From positions 1 through 12,941 of the forward strand of contig DMOO01000120.1 in the NCBI GenBank assembly GCA_003456855.1: DNA of 12,941 nt. The letters run 5' to 3'. The notes beneath the pieces were generated by a model, which was not told where the DNA came from, made no database searches, and worked only from the letters and a program-made list of their open reading frames with translations. This DNA comes from Sphaerochaeta sp. GTDB taxonomy: Bacteria > Spirochaetota > Spirochaetia > Sphaerochaetales > Sphaerochaetaceae. Made by a program: the position numbers and the translations under genes. Below, piece after piece: positions 1 to 6,338 of the stretch (positions are counted from its first letter, which is position 1; the number at the start of each line of letters is the position of its first letter).

Positions 1-858
1 CGCTGCATTTTTTTGCTCGCAGTCGTGGAGTTCCGCAAGGGAGAGCATGACAGCAGCACACGGCGTTCCTGTGGTAATCAGCAAGGTGATCTTGAAGGTG
101 CTGTCGAACCAAGGCATGAAGTACACAATCGCATAGGCAAGAAGAGGGAAGGCTATCAGCTTCAGTGCACTGCCAAGATAGGCAATCGGCTGGCCGAAGA
201 CATCCTTGAGATCCATTGATGCAAGCCTTACTCCAAGCACGAACATGCATATAGGCGCGGACATTTCTCTCAGGGTCAACATGATGCTCTGGATTCCGCT
301 TGGGAGCTTGATTCTTAGTAGATAAAGTGGAATAGCGACCATCACAGCCAGTATTGTTGGATTTATGAAGGCTCTTTTGATGGTGATGTATTTCCGGTCA
401 CGGGAGATCATGAACTCCCCGATTGTGAATATCAGAAGGTTCATGCTTGTGGCGAACATCATGCTGTAGCAGGCTACTATTGGCTGATCAGGAAACAAGG
501 CCTCTACAAGTGGACGTCCAAAGAAGCCTACGTTTCCCATGAAGGACCCGATTGTAAGGATTCTGAATTTGCCTTCCTCCAGTCTTTTGCCAAGTATCAG
601 AACCATTGCTCCATACATGATCAGCTGAACAGCCAGGCTGGCAAGGAAGAACAGAAGTAACTTCTTTCCAACCTCAGGAGTGAAGCACATGGTCTGGAAG
701 GAGCTTATTATCATTCCAGGTGTCGCACAGTAGACAAGGAAGGCAGACAAGGTCCTGCTGTGCTCGACCTTTGCAAGCTTCGCCTTTGCCATGGCATAGC
801 CCATGGCCATGAAGGCCATCATTGACAATACGCATCCAAGAACAATAGTGAATCCCAT
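1..858 (-). CDS. AEC (auxin efflux carrier)-family permease, C-terminus off the left edge
   Basis: The minus strand is open from an ATG at 858 to the window edge, giving 286 codons with no stop. The protein begins MGFTIVLGCVLSMMAFMAMGY and is a run of hydrophobic segments separated by short charged loops (for example KAKLAKVEHSR, GKRLEEGKFR, MISRDRKY). It contains TPGMIISSF, GNVGFFGRPLVEALFP and TTGTPCAAVMLSLAE, the pattern of AEC/PIN-like carriers with two five-helix bundles and a Gly/Pro crossover. Family members are usually about 300-320 residues, so only the last helix end should be missing. Family members export or import organic acids such as malate, or amphipathic compounds; the substrate here cannot be read. 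The start is firmly placed because an in-frame TAA lies four codons upstream. No Shine-Dalgarno sequence is present, so a leaderless mRNA is likely. It is divergent from the cupin gene. Confidence 0.85.
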   Translation of the reverse strand, partial: MGFTIVLGCVLSMMAFMAMGYAMAKAKLAKVEHSRTLSAFLVYCATPGMIISSFQTMCFTPEVGKKLLLFFLASLAVQLIMYGAMVLILGKRLEEGKFRILTIGSFMGNVGFFGRPLVEALFPDQPIVACYSMMFATSMNLLIFTIGEFMISRDRKYITIKRAFINPTILAVMVAIPLYLLRIKLPSGIQSIMLTLREMSAPICMFVLGVRLASMDLKDVFGQPIAYLGSALKLIAFPLLAYAIVYFMPWFDSTFKITLLITTGTPCAAVMLSLAELHDCEQKNAA

Positions 859-864
859 ATGGAG

Positions 865-893
865 AAATTAAATCATGTAAGTTTTCTTGTAAA
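865..893 (-). promoter_or_regulatory. Candidate promoter giving a leaderless mRNA for the AEC permease
   Basis: On the minus strand, TTTACA (893-888) is followed after 17 nt by TAATTT (870-865), and then by six bases before the ATG at 858. Transcription would start at or next to the A of the ATG. The -35 box matches five of six consensus bases and the -10 box only three of six. The same geometry occurs at nfeD, which supports the reading. The cupin promoter must lie in the same 80-nt gap on the other strand; a TAGAAT box at 899-904 is a possible -10 for it, without a convincing -35. Confidence 0.4.
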
Positions 894-938
894 TAGTGTA
901 GAATGACGAAAAGAAAACTTTCACCCGGGAGAGGAAAC

Positions 939-1286
939 ATGGTAATTCAGAACAAGGATATGGCAATAGAGGATGTCGTGAACATGAGAGGCGGCGATGG
1001 AGTTGTCATCAAGCAGACGATCGCACCTGCAGAGCCAAGCGTACACGTCAGGCTTTTCGCGAAGTTCACAATCAGAAAGGGCTGCAGCATTGGAAAGCAC
1101 CAGCACCTTGGAGAGGTCGAGTACTATTACATCCTCTCTGGAGAGGGAATCGTCACAGAGAATGAGGGTGAAAAGCTCGTAGGACCTGGTGATGTCGTCA
1201 TCACCGGTTGGGGACAGAGCCACTCGATCAGAAACGAGAAGGACGAGGACCTTGTCTTTGTTGCCGTGATCCCTACAGAGAAATAA
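939..1286 (+). CDS. Small single-domain cupin protein
   Basis: This is a 115-residue cytosolic protein with a complete cupin fold signature. Motif 1 is GCSIGKHQHLGEVEYYYIL, with two His and the Glu as metal ligands. Motif 2 is GPGDVVITGWGQSHSIRN, with the third His. The N-terminal NMRGGDGVV segment is typical of stand-alone cupins in gut anaerobes. Members of this group are often annotated as mannose-6-phosphate isomerase-like or sugar-binding cupins, but no reaction is established, so none is assigned. ATG 939 is chosen over the in-frame ATG at 903 because GGGAGAGGA sits just before it, and because the 12 extra residues are not cupin-like. It is followed by a strong intrinsic terminator and faces the PHP phosphatase gene. 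Confidence 0.88.
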   Translation: MVIQNKDMAIEDVVNMRGGDGVVIKQTIAPAEPSVHVRLFAKFTIRKGCSIGKHQHLGEVEYYYILSGEGIVTENEGEKLVGPGDVVITGWGQSHSIRNEKDEDLVFVAVIPTEK

Positions 1287-1306
1287 GAGTTAAGAAGTTT
1301 AAACGC

Positions 1307-1341
1307 AGGCTTCAGGCGTTCACAACCCTGAAGCCTTTTTT
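1307..1341 (+). terminator. Intrinsic terminator of the cupin gene, overlapping the end of the convergent phosphatase gene
   Basis: A perfect 10-bp stem, AGGCTTCAGG (1307-1316) with CCTGAAGCCT (1327-1336), encloses a 10-nt loop and runs into T1336-1341. The T-tract is on the plus strand, so it ends the cupin transcript. On the minus strand the hairpin is followed by GCGTTTAAACTTCTT, a poorer tract, so termination of the phosphatase transcript here is less certain. The downstream arm and T-tract lie inside the last codons of the phosphatase gene. Confidence 0.85.
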
Positions 1342-2127
1342 CTTGAGAGTGTCGACAGCCTCGTCGAAGAGCTTGCGGTCCATCCTCTCAGGCATGTGTG
1401 CATCGAAGCCGACGAACACGTCAATGTCATAGTCCATGGCGATGTCCCAGAACTGTTCGCAGGGATATCCAAGTCCTTTGATCTTTCCGTCTATGCGCTT
1501 GTAGTAACCTGACACATTGTATTCCAAAGGCATCCTGTACTCCTGGGCAATGGAGCATATGTCCTTTGAGAGACTCTCGCAGTTGGCATCGAATTCAGGG
1601 TAGTTGCTGAAAGGAAGATCTGGATGAGCCATGTACATAAAGAGGCCTGTTTCGATGGCTTTACGTGAAGTTTCAACATAATACTTCATTTTTGGAACAT
1701 CGCATATGACTTTTCCGTAGTAGCCGTCAAACTCGGTCTGACCGGCGTAGTGGTTACCCAGGATGAGGTATTCGATACCGTTCTCCCTGACCATGTCCTG
1801 AAGCCAGTTGAAGTACTGGAAGAAGGGTTCGACCTCAAGTCCGAGATGGACATCGATCTTGTCCGCGAACTGGTCACGCAAGGAGTTGATGGAGGAGACG
1901 TAATCACCCAGTTCACCCTCAAGCATCCTGATGTTTCCCTTTGTCTTGAATGGCTCCTTGAATGGGGTGTGGTCTGAAAAGCCCAGAACGGAGAAACCTC
2001 CCTCAATTGCCTTTGTGACGTAGTCAATGTCCTTCCCCTTGGCGTGGCGGCATCTGTATGTATGCGTATGGTATGTGGCCAGACCCTTCCCGAGCCCCGG
2101 TGCCTTTGCTGCGTATGACTTCTCCAT
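1312..2127 (-). CDS. PHP-domain phosphatase, HisJ/histidinol-phosphatase type
   Basis: This is a 271-residue protein with the metal-binding set of the PHP (polymerase and histidinol phosphatase) family. Visible motifs are YHTHTYRCRH at 19-28, FSDHTP at 50-55, GLEVEP at 96-101, LGNHY at 123-127, MAHPD at 166-170 and FDAHMP at 241-246. The length fits monofunctional HisJ enzymes (about 260-280 residues), which hydrolyse L-histidinol phosphate in histidine synthesis. No other his gene is near, and many PHP paralogues act on other phosphoesters, so the substrate is open. The PHP core begins only at residue 17. The N-terminal MEKSYAAKAPGLGKG extension is unusual, and no Shine-Dalgarno sequence precedes the ATG, but a -10-like box at the leaderless distance supports this start. 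It is convergent with the cupin and divergent from the flavin reductase. Confidence 0.85.
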   Translation of the reverse strand: MEKSYAAKAPGLGKGLATYHTHTYRCRHAKGKDIDYVTKAIEGGFSVLGFSDHTPFKEPFKTKGNIRMLEGELGDYVSSINSLRDQFADKIDVHLGLEVEPFFQYFNWLQDMVRENGIEYLILGNHYAGQTEFDGYYGKVICDVPKMKYYVETSRKAIETGLFMYMAHPDLPFSNYPEFDANCESLSKDICSIAQEYRMPLEYNVSGYYKRIDGKIKGLGYPCEQFWDIAMDYDIDVFVGFDAHMPERMDRKLFDEAVDTLKKKGFRVVNA

Positions 2128-2134
2128 GTCTTGG

Positions 2135-2163
2135 AGATTAACACAAACAGGTTGATTTGACCA
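2135..2163 (-). promoter_or_regulatory. Candidate promoter for a (near-)leaderless phosphatase mRNA
   Basis: On the minus strand, TGGTCA (2163-2158) and a TG-extended -10 box TGTTAATCT (2143-2135) are 17 nt apart. The -10 box ends 7 nt before the ATG. The expected transcript start is therefore zero or one base upstream of the start codon, which explains the missing Shine-Dalgarno sequence. Both boxes are imperfect. Confidence 0.35.
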
Positions 2164-2194
2164 TCAGGTCTTTGTTTCCGATACGGCTTTCCTG

Positions 2195-2203
2195 TGCTAT
2201 CTT
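2195..2203 (+). promoter_or_regulatory. Candidate extended -10 element for the flavin reductase gene
   Basis: TGCTATCTT fits the TGnTATnnT extended -10 form and lies 28 nt before the start codon, leaving a leader of roughly 20 nt that holds the Shine-Dalgarno sequence. No good -35 is at 17 nt. A TTGACC at 2157-2162 is an alternative -35 but pairs only with a weak GATACG. The gap is shared with the divergent phosphatase promoter. Confidence 0.3.
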
Positions 2204-2231
2204 TAAGGCATCAAAAACATCGGAGGATTCC

Positions 2232-2795
2232 ATGAGAAAGGATTTCGGAGCAAAACCATATTCATATCCGCAGGCGGTGTACATCGTCTCTACATACAAT
2301 GAGGACGGAAGTGCTAATGCAATGAACGCAGCCTGGGGTGGAGTGAGCAACGACCATGAGTTCACGCTGTGCCTGAGCGCAAACCACAAGACAGTGAAGA
2401 ATCTTCAGAGAACCAACGCCTTCACCGTCAGCATGGGAGATGCGAAGCATGTCGTGGAGTGCGACTATCTTGGACTTGCTACAGGAAACAAGAAGGCTGA
2501 CAAGCTTCAGAAGGCCGGTTTCACCGTTTCAAAGAGCGATTATGTCAATGCACCTGTCATAAATGAGCTTGCAGTCTGCGTGGAGTGCAACGTGATAAGC
2601 TATGACCCAAGCACCTGTGTGCTGGTGGGTGACATCGTCAACGTTTCAGTTGATGAGAGCGCAATGACTGATGGAAAAGTGGATGTCTCGAAGGTTCAGC
2701 CTATAGTCTTCGACCCATTCAACAACGATTACCTCAAGATCGGGGAGAAGGTCGGCGATGCCTTCAATGATGGCACCGCATTGATGAAGGACTGA
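2232..2795 (+). CDS. Flavin reductase-like, flavoredoxin-type FMN protein
   Basis: This is a 187-residue protein of the flavin-reductase-like, FMN-binding split-barrel family (flavoredoxin/RutF-related). Supporting segments are the N-terminal PYSYPQAVYIVSTYNEDGSANAMNAAWG, read as strand then the FMN-contacting NAMNAAW turn; CLSANHKTVKN around residues 53-63, where this family contacts the FMN phosphate; and the C-terminal VLVGDIVNVSVDE strand. In anaerobes such proteins pass electrons from NAD(P)H or ferredoxin partners to small acceptors; no partner gene is adjacent. The start is at ATG 2232 because GGAGG at 2222-2226 precedes it by 5 nt and the protein aligns from there. A longer TTG-initiated reading upstream is not needed. 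It stands alone between its own promoter region and its own terminator. Confidence 0.87.
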   Translation: MRKDFGAKPYSYPQAVYIVSTYNEDGSANAMNAAWGGVSNDHEFTLCLSANHKTVKNLQRTNAFTVSMGDAKHVVECDYLGLATGNKKADKLQKAGFTVSKSDYVNAPVINELAVCVECNVISYDPSTCVLVGDIVNVSVDESAMTDGKVDVSKVQPIVFDPFNNDYLKIGEKVGDAFNDGTALMKD

Positions 2796-2822
2796 TTCAA
2801 GTGCTATTTTCTTTGAGTATAA

Positions 2823-2858
2823 GGCTATGGTTTATCAAACCATGGCCCTTCTTTTTAT
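2823..2858 (+). terminator. Intrinsic terminator of the flavin reductase gene
   Basis: GGCTATGGTTT (2823-2833) pairs with AAACCATGGCC (2837-2847) around a tight ATC loop, with one G-U wobble among 11 pairs. It is followed by CTTCTTTTTAT, which carries the T-tract. Confidence 0.85.
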
Positions 2859-2859
2859 C

Positions 2860-2888
2860 TTGCCTTAGATTGAACCTCAATGTATCAT
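2860..2888 (+). promoter_or_regulatory. Promoter of the exported barrel-like protein gene
   Basis: TTGCCT (2860-2865) and TATCAT (2883-2888) are exactly 17 nt apart, matching four and five of six consensus bases. It begins immediately after the preceding terminator. The expected start point near 2895 leaves a short leader carrying a GGTGAGG ribosome site. Confidence 0.6.
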
Positions 2889-2917
2889 TTCTTGAAACCC
2901 AAGGGTGAGGTGTTTCT

Positions 2918-3604
2918 ATGAAGAGGTTTTTGATTGCATTGTTGCTTGTTGTATTGGTTATCCCATGTGTCTTTGCAGATGAGACTTCCAAGTCCGAGAT
3001 CAACTGGGATATCATTGATTCCGTTGGCGTAAACGCTGCATTGGACCATATCTCCATGAGGGGCAAGTTCAACACCTCTGGTGTTGTCACAAACAAGATG
3101 ACAGGCTTTGGAGTAGGTCTTCTGGTTGAAGCTGATCTCTCCGAGATCCCACATTTCCTGAAACCGGGCTGGTATGGATACTTTGACCTTGGGTTAGCAT
3201 TCTCGAAGAAGATAATGTTCGCCGACAATGAATACACCAACGAGACTGTAGACAGCATCCTAGGAATAAAAAGCCATCTCTGTGTCATGAAGGCTCTGGA
3301 TCTAAAGCTTCCGTTCGAGGTGCGTGTGGGTGGTGGATTCGCCTTCAACAGAATATCAGCCACAAGTGACACCAACCTGAGGATGAATGCCAGGGCCTTC
3401 GGCATTGCAGTGGTTGGAGAGGGGCTTCTCAAGATCGGAGACCACTTTGGAATCTCTCTGGTTGCCAATGCGGACATGAGCCTTGCAACCAAGATATACA
3501 GTCGTGAGAAGTCTGGCAGCGGCCTTGTCACAATCCAGAAGAGAAGTTCATTTGGTCTTGGCCTTGATGTTGCTGTAAGGCTTGGAGCCAAGTACATAAT
3601 CTGA
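2918..3604 (+). CDS. Exported, probably outer-membrane beta-barrel-like protein of unknown function
   Basis: This is a 228-residue protein. MKRFLIALLLVVLVIPCVFA is a clear Sec signal peptide with likely signal peptidase I cleavage after VFA and before DET (about residue 20/21). A Cys sits at 17, but the residue before it is Pro, so it is not a good lipoprotein site. The mature part alternates hydrophobic and polar or glycine residues in strands such as FGVGLLVEADL, YGYFDLGLAFSKK, FEVRVGGGFAFN, FGISLVANADMSL and FGLGLDVAVRLGAKYII, as in small outer-membrane barrels of spirochaetes. The terminal residue is Ile rather than the usual aromatic of the BAM signal, so barrel assembly is an inference. 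The gene has its own promoter. No hairpin terminator separates it from fakA, so some read-through into the fatty-acid run is possible. Confidence 0.7.
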   Translation: MKRFLIALLLVVLVIPCVFADETSKSEINWDIIDSVGVNAALDHISMRGKFNTSGVVTNKMTGFGVGLLVEADLSEIPHFLKPGWYGYFDLGLAFSKKIMFADNEYTNETVDSILGIKSHLCVMKALDLKLPFEVRVGGGFAFNRISATSDTNLRMNARAFGIAVVGEGLLKIGDHFGISLVANADMSLATKIYSREKSGSGLVTIQKRSSFGLGLDVAVRLGAKYII

Positions 3605-3627
3605 TTCCGACAGTTTTGTAAAATATG

Positions 3628-3656
3628 TTGATTTCCTCAATATGATTTGTTATTCT
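3628..3656 (+). promoter_or_regulatory. Candidate promoter of the fatty-acid kinase run
   Basis: TTGATT (3628-3633) and TATTCT (3651-3656) are 17 nt apart, each matching four of six consensus bases, and lie 43 nt before the fakA start. An alternative pairing, TTGTAA at 3615-3620 with TATGAT at 3641-3646, has a better -10 but a spacing of 20 nt. The region is strongly AT-rich. No operator palindrome is evident. Confidence 0.4.
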
Positions 3657-3698
3657 CCTATTTGAACCTAAGGATACAGTATTTATTTAGGAGTTTTT

Positions 3699-5333
3699 AT
3701 GGAAACCAAAAGGCTTGACGGACGCACTTTTGTCCGCATGCTTGCAGGTGGAGCAGGCAACATAGGTGCACACAGCACTGAGATAGACGAGTTGAACGTC
3801 TTTCCTGTTCCAGATGGTGATACAGGCAGCAACATGACCAGCACCATGGCAAAGGGAGCCGGCAATTTCTCGAAACTTTCAGACGCTCCATCCCTCAATG
3901 ATGTAGCCCATAGATTCGCTTCGGGTACGGTTCTAGGTGCAAGAGGCAATTCCGGCGTCATCCTTTCCCAGATCTTCATGGGAATTGACATGGGCCTCGT
4001 CACTTGCAAGGATGCCTCGGCACTTGAGCTTGCAAAGGCATACCAGCAGGGGGTCAAGAGATCCTATGCCGCAGTGGCGAATCCTACAGAGGGCACTATT
4101 CTGACTGTTTTCAGAGAGGCCACTGAGTATGCTGCCTCCAAGGTCACCGAGGATTCAAGCGTGGAGGATTTCTACCGATACCACATAGAGCAGGCCAAGG
4201 AGACCCTTTCCAGAACAAAGGAGATGCTTCCTGTTCTGGCAGAGGCCGATGTCATAGACAGCGGAGGAGCAGGCTATGTGGCGATAGCCGAGGGCATGTA
4301 CCGTGCCCTTGTGGATGATGATTATGTACCTGAGAAGGTGGAACCTGTCAAATACGGGGTCAAGGACATAGACCTTGATGCCTTCACAAGGGACAGTGTC
4401 CTTGAGTTCGGCTACTGTACAGAGCTTCTCATCAGATTGCAGACCAGCAAGGTCGATATTGAGAGCTTTGACACCAAGGTGATCCTTGATTTCCTTGAGA
4501 GCCACGGAGGGGACTCCATCGTGTGCTTCAAGGAGGGGGATGTGGTGAAGCTCCATGTCCACACCGTGAATCCTGGCGAAGTCCTTACCGAGTGCCGCAA
4601 GTACGGCGAATACCTTGCAGTGAAGATCGAGAACATGTCACTTCAGCATGACGAGATTCTGGTCAAGCAGAAGAGAAGGCATCTTGCCGTCATAGCAATG
4701 GCACCTGGCGATGGCATTGCAGAGACCTTCAAGGGCCTTGGTGCCGATGCCACGGTTGGAGACAACCCCTCAACAGGAGACTTTGTCGAGGCCCTGCACA
4801 GCATACCCGCAGACAACTACATTCTCCTGCCGAATGACAAGAACGTCATAATGGCTGCAAACCAGGCAGCTCAGATGGTTGAGGGTTCCAAGGTCTATGT
4901 CGTACCAACCAGAACGGTGCAGGAGGGCCATGGAGTTCTGAGCATCCTGACTCCTGATGTCCCTGATGTAGAGGCTCTGGTGGAGGACCTGAAGGCCGAG
5001 GCGGAGAATATAACAAGCGCATCTGTGGCCCTTGCCACAAGGGATGCAGACATCTCTGGCCAGCATGTGCACAAGGGTGACTTCATTGCCTTGTTCAGCA
5101 AGGACAATATAGTTTCTGACGAGAAAGACAAGGTTCAGGCCCTCATTGATCTTCTTGGGGACATTGAGGGAATGGACAATATGGAGATAGGTACCATCTT
5201 CTGCGGCAAGGATGTCACAGAGGATGAGGAGAGAGATGCAAGGGAGGCCGTCGAAGCCAGATGGCCTGACCTTCAGGTTGAATTCATAAGAGGTGGTCAG
5301 GAAATCTACTGCTTCCTGGTCGGATTGGAGTGA
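3699..5333 (+). CDS. fakA: Fatty acid kinase catalytic subunit FakA (DAK2/YloV family)
   Basis: FakA phosphorylates a fatty acid held by a FakB protein, using ATP, to give acyl-phosphate for phospholipid synthesis. At 544 residues it matches the usual 540-560. The N-terminal DhaL/DAK2 nucleotide domain (about 1-205) carries VFPVPDGDTGSNM at 34-46, whose Asp residues bind magnesium-ATP, plus GARGNSG at 80-86 and DSGGAGY at 187-193. The middle FakA-type domain has FGYCTELL at 237-244 and LHVHT at 285-289, the Cys/His set of that domain. The C-terminal EDD/DegV-like domain begins near 328 and holds LLPNDKNVIMAANQAA at 376-391. AGGAG at 3689-3693 precedes the ATG by 5 nt. It is the first gene of a run with plsX and fakB, and the adjacency of all three makes the assignment strong. 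Confidence 0.93.
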   Translation: METKRLDGRTFVRMLAGGAGNIGAHSTEIDELNVFPVPDGDTGSNMTSTMAKGAGNFSKLSDAPSLNDVAHRFASGTVLGARGNSGVILSQIFMGIDMGLVTCKDASALELAKAYQQGVKRSYAAVANPTEGTILTVFREATEYAASKVTEDSSVEDFYRYHIEQAKETLSRTKEMLPVLAEADVIDSGGAGYVAIAEGMYRALVDDDYVPEKVEPVKYGVKDIDLDAFTRDSVLEFGYCTELLIRLQTSKVDIESFDTKVILDFLESHGGDSIVCFKEGDVVKLHVHTVNPGEVLTECRKYGEYLAVKIENMSLQHDEILVKQKRRHLAVIAMAPGDGIAETFKGLGADATVGDNPSTGDFVEALHSIPADNYILLPNDKNVIMAANQAAQMVEGSKVYVVPTRTVQEGHGVLSILTPDVPDVEALVEDLKAEAENITSASVALATRDADISGQHVHKGDFIALFSKDNIVSDEKDKVQALIDLLGDIEGMDNMEIGTIFCGKDVTEDEERDAREAVEARWPDLQVEFIRGGQEIYCFLVGLE

Positions 5334-5336
5334 TAT

Positions 5337-6326
5337 ATGGACAACAACAGAATAATGATTGCAGTCGATACACAGGGCAGCGACAAGGGCCCTGCGACAA
5401 TAGTCAAGGGTGCCTGCCAGGCACTTCAGGACAACGGTAATCTGATTGTCTGCCTGGTCGGTGACCAGACAGTCATAGATGAGGCTCTCAAGGGGAACAA
5501 CGCCCCTATGGACAGAGTCAGGATAATCCATGCCCCCGACACGATCACGAACTACGACCATCCAGTCCAGGCCCTTCAGAGGAAGCCTGATTCATCATTG
5601 GTCAAGGCTCTTGCCGAGCTAAGAGACGATCCATCATGTGCAGGACTCATCAATGCGGGCAGCACAGGCGCCCTCCTGGTGGGTTCCATGATGTACCTCT
5701 CAAAGCCGGGTGAAAGGGTCAGACCCGCCTTGGCTGCCATCCTTCCTTCCGAGAACGGTGGATTCACCGCAGTTGTCGATACAGGCGCGAACATAGACTG
5801 CATGCCTTCGATGCTGGTCCAGTTCGCCCACCAGGGCACACAGCTCATGAAGGACATGTACAAGATCGAGTCCCCAAGAGTCGGCCTTCTGTCAAATGGA
5901 GCGGAGGAGTCCAAGGGCAACAAGCTGGTCAAGGAGACCCATGAGATGCTCAAGAAAGAGGAGGGGATCAACTTCGTCGGCAACATTGAGGGAACAAATG
6001 CCCTTTCAGGTGACTGCGATGTTCTGGTCTGTGATGGCTTTGCAGGAAACATGGTTCTGAAGACATCCGAGGGAATGGCCAGACGCCTGATCAAGGACAT
6101 AGTCAAATACGCAAAGAAGAGCGGGAAGATGGAGTACATGGAGGTTGTCAATCACCTGATGGCCGTCTATGACTTCAATTCCCTTGGCGGTGCAATCGTA
6201 CTTGGTGTCTCGAAGCCTGTCATCAAGGCCCATGGAGCGGCCAATGAGGCTTCAATCCGCAACACCATCAAAATGCTTATGAACATGGCGGAGAACAAGA
6301 AGGTCTTCGTCAGAGAGGATAATTAA
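5337..6326 (+). CDS. plsX: Phosphate acyltransferase PlsX
   Basis: PlsX interconverts acyl-ACP and acyl-phosphate, the donor for PlsY in the first acylation of glycerol-3-phosphate; it is a peripheral membrane enzyme. At 329 residues it is of family length. Recognisable blocks are INAGSTGALLVG at 105-116, RPALAAILP at 129-137, VVDTGANIDCMP at 146-157, VGLLSNGAEESKGN at 182-195, FVGNIEGTNAL at 213-223 and CDGFAGNMVLKTSEG at 232-246. The first block is divergent: VDTQGSDKGP (10-19) replaces the usual DAMGGD-x-x-P, and GSTGALL replaces GNTGALL. The start is 3 nt after the fakA stop, with GGAG of that gene's end as ribosome site, so translation is likely coupled. plsX is usually found with rpmF, fab genes and acpP. 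Here it is tied to the fatty-acid kinase instead. Confidence 0.93.
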   Translation: MDNNRIMIAVDTQGSDKGPATIVKGACQALQDNGNLIVCLVGDQTVIDEALKGNNAPMDRVRIIHAPDTITNYDHPVQALQRKPDSSLVKALAELRDDPSCAGLINAGSTGALLVGSMMYLSKPGERVRPALAAILPSENGGFTAVVDTGANIDCMPSMLVQFAHQGTQLMKDMYKIESPRVGLLSNGAEESKGNKLVKETHEMLKKEEGINFVGNIEGTNALSGDCDVLVCDGFAGNMVLKTSEGMARRLIKDIVKYAKKSGKMEYMEVVNHLMAVYDFNSLGGAIVLGVSKPVIKAHGAANEASIRNTIKMLMNMAENKKVFVREDN

Positions 6327-6338
6327 AGGAACTTAAAG

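Noticed and set aside
903..938. ATG 903 as start of the cupin
   Set aside because: It has no ribosome site, and the possible -10 box TAGAAT overlaps it. GGGAGAGGA precedes ATG 939 instead.
2157..2231. TTG start extending the flavin reductase by 25 residues
   Set aside because: No ribosome site precedes it. GGAGG sits correctly before ATG 2232, and the family similarity starts there.
2954..2980. Lipoprotein cleavage at Cys 17 of the exported protein
   Set aside because: The residue before the Cys is Pro, which does not fit a lipobox. VFA before DE fits signal peptidase I well.
2797..3597. Long open frame on the minus strand opposite the exported protein gene
   Set aside because: It is rich in Arg, Ser and Pro, has no family resemblance or ribosome site, and mirrors a plus-strand gene that has a signal peptide, promoter and ribosome site. 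It is a codon-bias shadow.
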